NCBI RefSeq assembly: GCF_025398155.2
Contig: NZ_CP104562.2
Coordinates: forward strand, 3,968,001 to 4,032,000
From: Roseateles amylovorans
Lineage (GTDB): Bacteria; Pseudomonadota; Gammaproteobacteria; Burkholderiales; Burkholderiaceae_C
Direction of reading: 5' to 3'
DNA length: 64,000 nucleotides
A program made the position numbers and the translations under genes. The notes beneath the pieces are model-generated. The model ran no database searches. It was not told the origin of the DNA and saw only the letters and a program-made list of their open reading frames with translations. Below are positions 59,605 through 64,000 of the stretch, piece by piece (position 1 is the first letter of the stretch; each line of letters starts with the position of its first letter).

Positions 59605-60900
59605 TCACGCCACCAATCGCGGCGGCCCGGGCGGATTGGGCGGCACCTGCAGCGCAAAGCCGCCGGCGCGCTTGCGCATCATCGCCGGATCGATCTGCGG
59701 CGCCTGCGCCGGCCAGCCGAAGAAGCGCTGGATGTCGCTGCGGCGTGCCAGGGTATCGGCCATGCCCAGGGTGATCAGCTCGCTGGTGTACTCCGGCTCG
59801 AACAGCAGATAGCTGACCAGGGCCGATCCGCTGGCATTGGCGCCCTCGCCTGAAACGCCCACGCTGCGCAGCAGCGCCCGGATCGCCGGCGGCAGCGCGC
59901 CCTGGCGTTCAGCGGCCAGCGAGTCCAGCGGCCGGCTGGGGGCAATGACCAGGGCCTCGATCGGCCGCAGCGGGGTGTTGCGCAGCGCTTCGCCCGAGAG
60001 CAGCGACAAGGTGTTGTTGATGCGTTGCATCCGCTCGATGTCCACCGCCAGCGCATCCAGGAAGATGTTGGACAGCGCATGGCCCGCAATCTGCGCCAGG
60101 CTGGGATGGCCCTGCGGCATCGGGCTGCTGGCGCCCTCCCCGCCCGATTCATGCATGCGACCGGCGCCGATGATCAGCACCTTCTCCGCGCCAAGATGAA
60201 CGGCCGGAGAGATCGGCGCGGTCTGCCGCATCGAGCCGTCGCCGAACCATTCCACCGTGCCGTTCAGCGACAACGGCTCGGACGGAAAGATGAACGGAAT
60301 CGCCGACGACGCGACCAGGTGCTCCACGCTCAAGCGCGGCGTCTGCACCGCCAGTCGCTGGGTGCGCACCCAGGGGTCGTAGGCCTGATGCGATTGGTAG
60401 AAGGTGACGTGATGGCCCGAGGTGTAGCTGGAGCCGGTCACCGCCAGGGCATCGAGATGACCCTGGGCCAGCATGTCGTCCAGCCGGTCCATCTGGATCC
60501 ATTGGGACAGCAGGCCACGCAGCGGCGCGTTGTCCAGCAGGCTGCGCGGACGCGTGCGACGCCAGCGGGCCACCGCCCAGCCCAGGCTCATCATCGTCAG
60601 CCAACGTGCGCCGGTGCGGATCACGCCGAAGGCATCGGCGGTGTAGACCTGGTCCACATGGATGTTCTGCCAGATGTACATCAGCCCGTCGACCGCCGAG
60701 CAGAAGTCGTCCGCCTGGCAGGCCAGCGTGGCGGCATTGATCGCGCCGGCGGACGTGCCGGAGATCACCTTGAACGGGTTGTCCCCGGTGGCGCAGGCAT
60801 CACGGCGCAATTGCGCGATCGCCGCCAGCACGCCCACCTGGTAGGCCGCGCGGGCGCCGCCTCCGGTGAGGATCAGGCCGGTCTTGGGCTGCGCATCCAT
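59605..60900 (-). CDS. Patatin-like phospholipase family protein
   Basis: A 431-residue predicted lipid acyl hydrolase. The N-terminal patatin core has the oxyanion hole GGGARAAYQVG (13-23), nucleophile Ser50 in GTSAG (48-52) and the dyad Asp221 in the DGS motif (FGDGSMRQ). The C-terminal 180 residues form a DUF3336-free extension with VSYLLFEPEYTSELITLG typical of this bacterial subgroup. No signal peptide is seen, so it is probably cytoplasmic or membrane-associated. Substrate unknown. Confidence 0.92.
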   Translation of the reverse strand: MDAQPKTGLILTGGGARAAYQVGVLAAIAQLRRDACATGDNPFKVISGTSAGAINAATLACQADDFCSAVDGLMYIWQNIHVDQVYTADAFGVIRTGARWLTMMSLGWAVARWRRTRPRSLLDNAPLRGLLSQWIQMDRLDDMLAQGHLDALAVTGSSYTSGHHVTFYQSHQAYDPWVRTQRLAVQTPRLSVEHLVASSAIPFIFPSEPLSLNGTVEWFGDGSMRQTAPISPAVHLGAEKVLIIGAGRMHESGGEGASSPMPQGHPSLAQIAGHALSNIFLDALAVDIERMQRINNTLSLLSGEALRNTPLRPIEALVIAPSRPLDSLAAERQGALPPAIRALLRSVGVSGEGANASGSALVSYLLFEPEYTSELITLGMADTLARRSDIQRFFGWPAQAPQIDPAMMRKRAGGFALQVPPNPPGPPRLVA

Positions 60901-61056
60901 GGGCTCCGAGCTTACGCCCGAGCCGCCGTTTCGATCCAGCAAACTGCCCCGTCAAATGGGGGATCCACGCCGCTGGCAACGGCGACATGTGGCAAAAGTC
61001 CGGATGCCGACGGGGGCACAATCGCCGGGATCCATCCGCCTTCAGAAAGCCTGTCG

Positions 61057-61530
61057 ATGTCGCCCCGCCTGCTGGTCAAACTGCTGGTTCGCATCAGCCT
61101 GGTGCTGGCATTCTTCTCGCTGCTCCGGTGGCTGTTCCTCAACGGCGCCGGGCTGCTCAGCATCCCCACCATCGCCATGGGCATCGTGCTGGCGGCGGTG
61201 ATCCTGCCGATGCCTCTGATCGAGGCCGCCTCGGTCTTCAAGCGGTGGTGGCGGGAACGGCTGTGGGCCGGGGAAAGCGGACGCTGGCATGCCTTCCACG
61301 GCGTGCCGGTGGCGGTGCGCCATCTCGACGGCGTGGCCTGGGTGCGTTGCAGCGATGTGGCCAAGGTCTGGGGCAGCCCGCTGCCGCCGGATCAGCCCGC
61401 TCGCCAAGGCCTGCCCGGCGAACGCGGCGACTTTGCACGCGCCTCGCTGGTGCGCCGCGCGCTCTTGCAGATCGAGCCGATGCCGGAGCCACGGCGGGCC
61501 GCGTTCCTGCAATGGTTGGCCGGGTTGTAG
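61057..61530 (+). CDS. Small membrane protein of unknown function
   Basis: A 157-residue protein not recognised. It has two predicted membrane spans (about 8-28 and 34-56), and then a basic WWRERLW segment and a soluble, Arg-rich C-terminal domain of about 95 residues, likely cytoplasmic, with VPVAVRHLDGVAWVRCSDVAKVWG (about 82-105). The latter stretch hints at a small folded domain. It is divergent from the patatin gene across 156 bp. The coding evidence is a clean frame, strong hydrophobic pattern and normal codon use. Confidence 0.6.
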   Translation: MSPRLLVKLLVRISLVLAFFSLLRWLFLNGAGLLSIPTIAMGIVLAAVILPMPLIEAASVFKRWWRERLWAGESGRWHAFHGVPVAVRHLDGVAWVRCSDVAKVWGSPLPPDQPARQGLPGERGDFARASLVRRALLQIEPMPEPRRAAFLQWLAGL

Positions 61531-61584
61531 GCTGGGGCAAGACCGTCCAACGCCGACGATTTCAATGAGGCGGCGATGAGCCAG

Positions 61585-61653
61585 CCGCTGCTGCTGCTGC
61601 TGCCACCGCCACCGCCACCGCCACCGCCACTGCCACTGCCGCTGCCGCTGCGG
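61585..61653. repeat. CTG and CCACCG microsatellites
   Basis: Short runs of CTG followed by CCACCG and then CCACTG/CCGCTG units lie between the small membrane protein gene and the end of the M50-HlyD gene. Translation gives only Leu and Pro runs, so it is not counted as coding. Confidence 0.8.
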
Positions 61654-61665
61654 CGCAGTGCTGTC

Positions 61666-63786
61666 CTACAGCGAGGCCTCGCGCTGCCACAGCGCCGCAG
61701 CCCAGCGCACCGCGCGCCCCACCCAGGGCATGCGCTCACCTTGCAGATGCACCGTCCCGGGCACTTCCCGCACCGGTGCGGCGCTGCTGTCCTTGTCCTC
61801 ACAGCCTTCCAGCCGCACATGGAAGGTCGGGCGAAGCGGCACGAGCTTGCCGTCCTCCGGTCGGCGTTGAACGGCCACACCGCCGCCGTACAGATCCGCC
61901 GCCGCGGGTTGATCCAGCGTCGCGACCTGGACCGGATCCACGCGCGTCAGCCGACAGGCGCGGCCCGCCTTCTCCAGCGCCGCCGGCACGAATCGCCCGG
62001 TCTCGCCGACACGCAACATGTCCAGGGCCGCTTCGTCCACATAGGCATCGACACGGCTGCCCCGCCCGCCCGCGATCGTCAGCAGTCGCTCGCCCGGGGC
62101 CGTCCAGGCATTGCGGTGGAGATCCTCCGGCACTTCGGCCAGCGTGCCATTGAAGGGGGCGCGCACCGCCAGTTGATCGCGCTGCTCCCGCAGGCCCTGG
62201 ACCGCCGCCACCGACGCTTCCCATTGCTTGCGCAGGGCCGGTCCGGCTTCTCGCAGCTTCTCGTCGAACGGCTGCTGGCTGAGCTGCCATTGCAGTTGCT
62301 GCTCCTGCAGCTCGGCCTGCTGCAGCCGCATGTCCAGGTCGGGTGAGCGCAGACGCAGCAGCACCTCACCGGCCTTCACCGCCTGCCCTTCCCTCGGCAC
62401 CTCGCCGACCACCTGCGAGGCATATGCGGCCGCGACGGTCTGCACCTGCAGCGGCGCCAGCACCGCCGGCGCACGGATCGACTCCGCCCAGGGCCACACC
62501 AGCACCAGCACGCCGCCGCCCAGGATCAGCAGGGTTCGCCGCGTGGCACGGTTCCAGGCCCAGCGACCGCGCTGGCGCCAGGCCGACATCTCCCGCCAGA
62601 TCGGCCGCGCGATGAACCAGCCCAGTTCCACCGCCAGCAGCACCAGGCCCAGCGCCTTGAAAAAGGCGTGATAGACCAGCAGTGCAATGCCGAAGAACAG
62701 CACCAGCCGATACAGCCAGGTGGCGAAAGCGAAGGCCACCAGCGCCCGCTCGCGCCGGGGATCGACACGCTCCGGCGCCGGATCGCCCCAGCCGAACAGT
62801 CGCTCCCGCAGCCACCAGCGACCGATCGCGAAGGCCCGCTCATGCAGGTTGGGCATGTTGACCGCATCGGAGAGCAGGAAGTAGCCGTCAAAGCGCATGA
62901 ACGGACTGGCGTTGATCGTCACCGTCAGCAGCCAGGTGGTGGTGGCCAGCAGGAAGGCACCGGAGCGGATCGGCGCCCAGCCCGGCGTGTCCGGCAGCAG
63001 GCTCCAGGCCAGCAGCGCCACCGAGGCCAGCGCCATCTCGCTCATCATCCCGGCCCCGCCGATCAACAGCCGCTGTCGTCGCGAGGTGAGCTTCCAGGCC
63101 TCGTTGGTGTCGGTGTAGAGCACCGGCCACATCACCAGAAAGGCCACGCCCATCGTGGGCACGCGGCAGCCGAAATGGGTCGCCGTGAACGCATGCCCCA
63201 GCTCATGCAGCAGCTTGGCGCCGCTGAGCGCCAGGCCGATGGCCAACAGGCCTTGCCAGTTCGCATAGGTCGTCAGCGTGTGGGTGAACTCATCCCAGCG
63301 ACGCGCCGCCAGCACCAGCCCCAGCAGCGACAGGCCCGCCGTCAGCACCCAGAACGACGGCTGATACGCCCAGCGCACCCAGCGGCTCATGCGCTGCAGC
63401 CAGCGCATCGGCTGCAACACCGGCACGCGGAAGAACAGATAGTGCTTCAGCAACCATTGCATCGGTGACAAGCGCATCGCCTGCGCCTGCCGCGCCAGGC
63501 GCTCGGTGTCGGCGACCCGGCTGGCCACCAGCAGGTGATTGGCCTGCAGCATGGACACCAGGCCTTCCACATCATCCGGGGTCACGTCGAGCGTGGTCTC
63601 CCGATGCACCGCATCGATCAGGCCCTGCATCGAGCCCAGCGACCAGCGCGACAGCAGCTCGAAGGCCGGCCAGCTCAGCGAGAAGAACCGATTGCTGGCC
63701 GGATCATGCAGGGTCCAGGTGGGCGAGCCATCGGTCGCCTCCGGGCCGGGATGCAGGGCCAGGTCCTGTCGCAGCGCGGGCCACAT
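61666..63786 (-). CDS. M50 zinc metalloprotease-HlyD fusion membrane protein
   Basis: A 706-residue protein. The N-terminal 110 residues resemble the PqqD-like/YydH leader-binding region (fold not certain). A membrane part (about 140-460) holds the M50 site-2-protease motifs HELGH (194-198) and NASPFMRFDG (the third zinc ligand Asp). The C-terminal half (about 470-700) is a HlyD-like biotin-lipoyl/coiled-coil adaptor: APLQVQTVAAAYASQVVGEV, and LRVGETGRFVPA. The ATG at 63784-63786 overlaps the preceding gene's stop (TGATG). A GTG at 63801 is an alternative. Such proteins accompany peptide-export operons. Confidence 0.85.
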   Translation of the reverse strand: MWPALRQDLALHPGPEATDGSPTWTLHDPASNRFFSLSWPAFELLSRWSLGSMQGLIDAVHRETTLDVTPDDVEGLVSMLQANHLLVASRVADTERLARQAQAMRLSPMQWLLKHYLFFRVPVLQPMRWLQRMSRWVRWAYQPSFWVLTAGLSLLGLVLAARRWDEFTHTLTTYANWQGLLAIGLALSGAKLLHELGHAFTATHFGCRVPTMGVAFLVMWPVLYTDTNEAWKLTSRRQRLLIGGAGMMSEMALASVALLAWSLLPDTPGWAPIRSGAFLLATTTWLLTVTINASPFMRFDGYFLLSDAVNMPNLHERAFAIGRWWLRERLFGWGDPAPERVDPRRERALVAFAFATWLYRLVLFFGIALLVYHAFFKALGLVLLAVELGWFIARPIWREMSAWRQRGRWAWNRATRRTLLILGGGVLVLVWPWAESIRAPAVLAPLQVQTVAAAYASQVVGEVPREGQAVKAGEVLLRLRSPDLDMRLQQAELQEQQLQWQLSQQPFDEKLREAGPALRKQWEASVAAVQGLREQRDQLAVRAPFNGTLAEVPEDLHRNAWTAPGERLLTIAGGRGSRVDAYVDEAALDMLRVGETGRFVPAALEKAGRACRLTRVDPVQVATLDQPAAADLYGGGVAVQRRPEDGKLVPLRPTFHVRLEGCEDKDSSAAPVREVPGTVHLQGERMPWVGRAVRWAAALWQREASL

Positions 63787-64000
63787 CACCAGCCCAGCCA
63801 CTGCCGTGCGACAGCCAGCGGCCGCCGCAGCGCCACATACACCAGCGGCGCCCAGCCGCCGTGCAGCCGGGCGGTGCCCAACTGCCCGATGCGCGGCGCC
63901 GCCTGGCCCGCGTCAAAGACCGCCTTCACCCGATAGGCCAGAAAGCCCTCGCGCGTCACTTCAGCGCGGTAGGCCACGCTCTGCACCTTGGCCTCATACG
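63786..64000 (-). CDS. HlyD family secretion protein, partial (5' end outside window)
   Basis: Only the last 71 residues are present, from YEAKVQSVAYRAEVTREG to the end LAVARQWLGW. The pattern (YRAEVTREGFLAYRVKAVFD then IGQLGTARLHGGWAPL) is the beta-barrel and membrane-proximal end of a HlyD/RND-type membrane-fusion protein. It is co-translated with the M50-HlyD gene (TGATG), so the two form one operon whose start lies beyond 64000. Confidence 0.75.
   Translation of the reverse strand, partial: YEAKVQSVAYRAEVTREGFLAYRVKAVFDAGQAAPRIGQLGTARLHGGWAPLVYVALRRPLAVARQWLGW

Noticed and set aside
61576..62346. Plus-strand frame starting with Leu and Pro runs
   Set aside because: Begins in a microsatellite and then runs antisense to the M50-HlyD gene.

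Overview
This is a GC-rich, tightly packed bacterial chromosome segment. The inferred source is a betaproteobacterium of the order Burkholderiales (Roseateles/Mitsuaria/Leptothrix-like). The main reason is the gene order ssrA, gph, ubiG, ompA, gyrA, a DUF2059 gene, serC, pheA, tyrA, aroA-cmk, rpsA, ihfB, lapA, lapB, including an EPSP synthase-CMP kinase fusion. No database search was run. All family names come from motifs and recognisable sequence.

Region 1 (63-11729, all minus strand) is a nucleoside island. Read in the direction of transcription it contains a BMP-type nucleoside-binding protein, an ABC ATPase, two permeases, cytidine deaminase, purine nucleoside phosphorylase, deoC and deoA, followed by trmB, coaBC and dut. 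It would import nucleosides, remove the base and feed deoxyribose into central metabolism. Phosphopentomutase (deoB) is not in the window. Several spacers carry palindromes, and a LacI/PurR-like palindrome lies in the presumed promoter.

Region 2 (12195-29544) contains feoAB with a possible Fur site, a DUF885 peptidase-like protein, slyX, a glutathione S-transferase, an HscC-type Hsp70 coupled to a J-like protein with a degenerate HPD motif, a GAF/PAS histidine kinase, a CHASE3 chemoreceptor, an amino-acid permease and a TonB-dependent receptor.

Region 3 (29545-32374) is the accessory patch. It has a GFA-family gene, an 11-bp tandem repeat that copies its stop codon, the wreck of a HigBA-type toxin-antitoxin pair, and an intact AbiE toxin-antitoxin pair behind a large palindrome. 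It ends at the tmRNA gene.

Region 4 (32375-48058) is core: tmRNA, gph-ubiG, ompA, gyrA, the aromatic amino-acid block serC-pheA-tyrA-aroA/cmk, rpsA, ihfB and lapAB.

Region 5 (48326-55692) is a glycan cluster with four glycosyltransferase-like genes, UDP-galactopyranose mutase and an MsbA-like exporter. It suggests a galactofuranose-containing surface glycan.

Region 6 (55879-64000) holds an exported intradiol-dioxygenase-like lipoprotein with a His-rich N-terminus, a two-component system whose sensor carries collagen-like repeats, a patatin phospholipase, a small membrane protein, and the start of an export locus: an M50 protease-HlyD fusion next to a partial HlyD gene.
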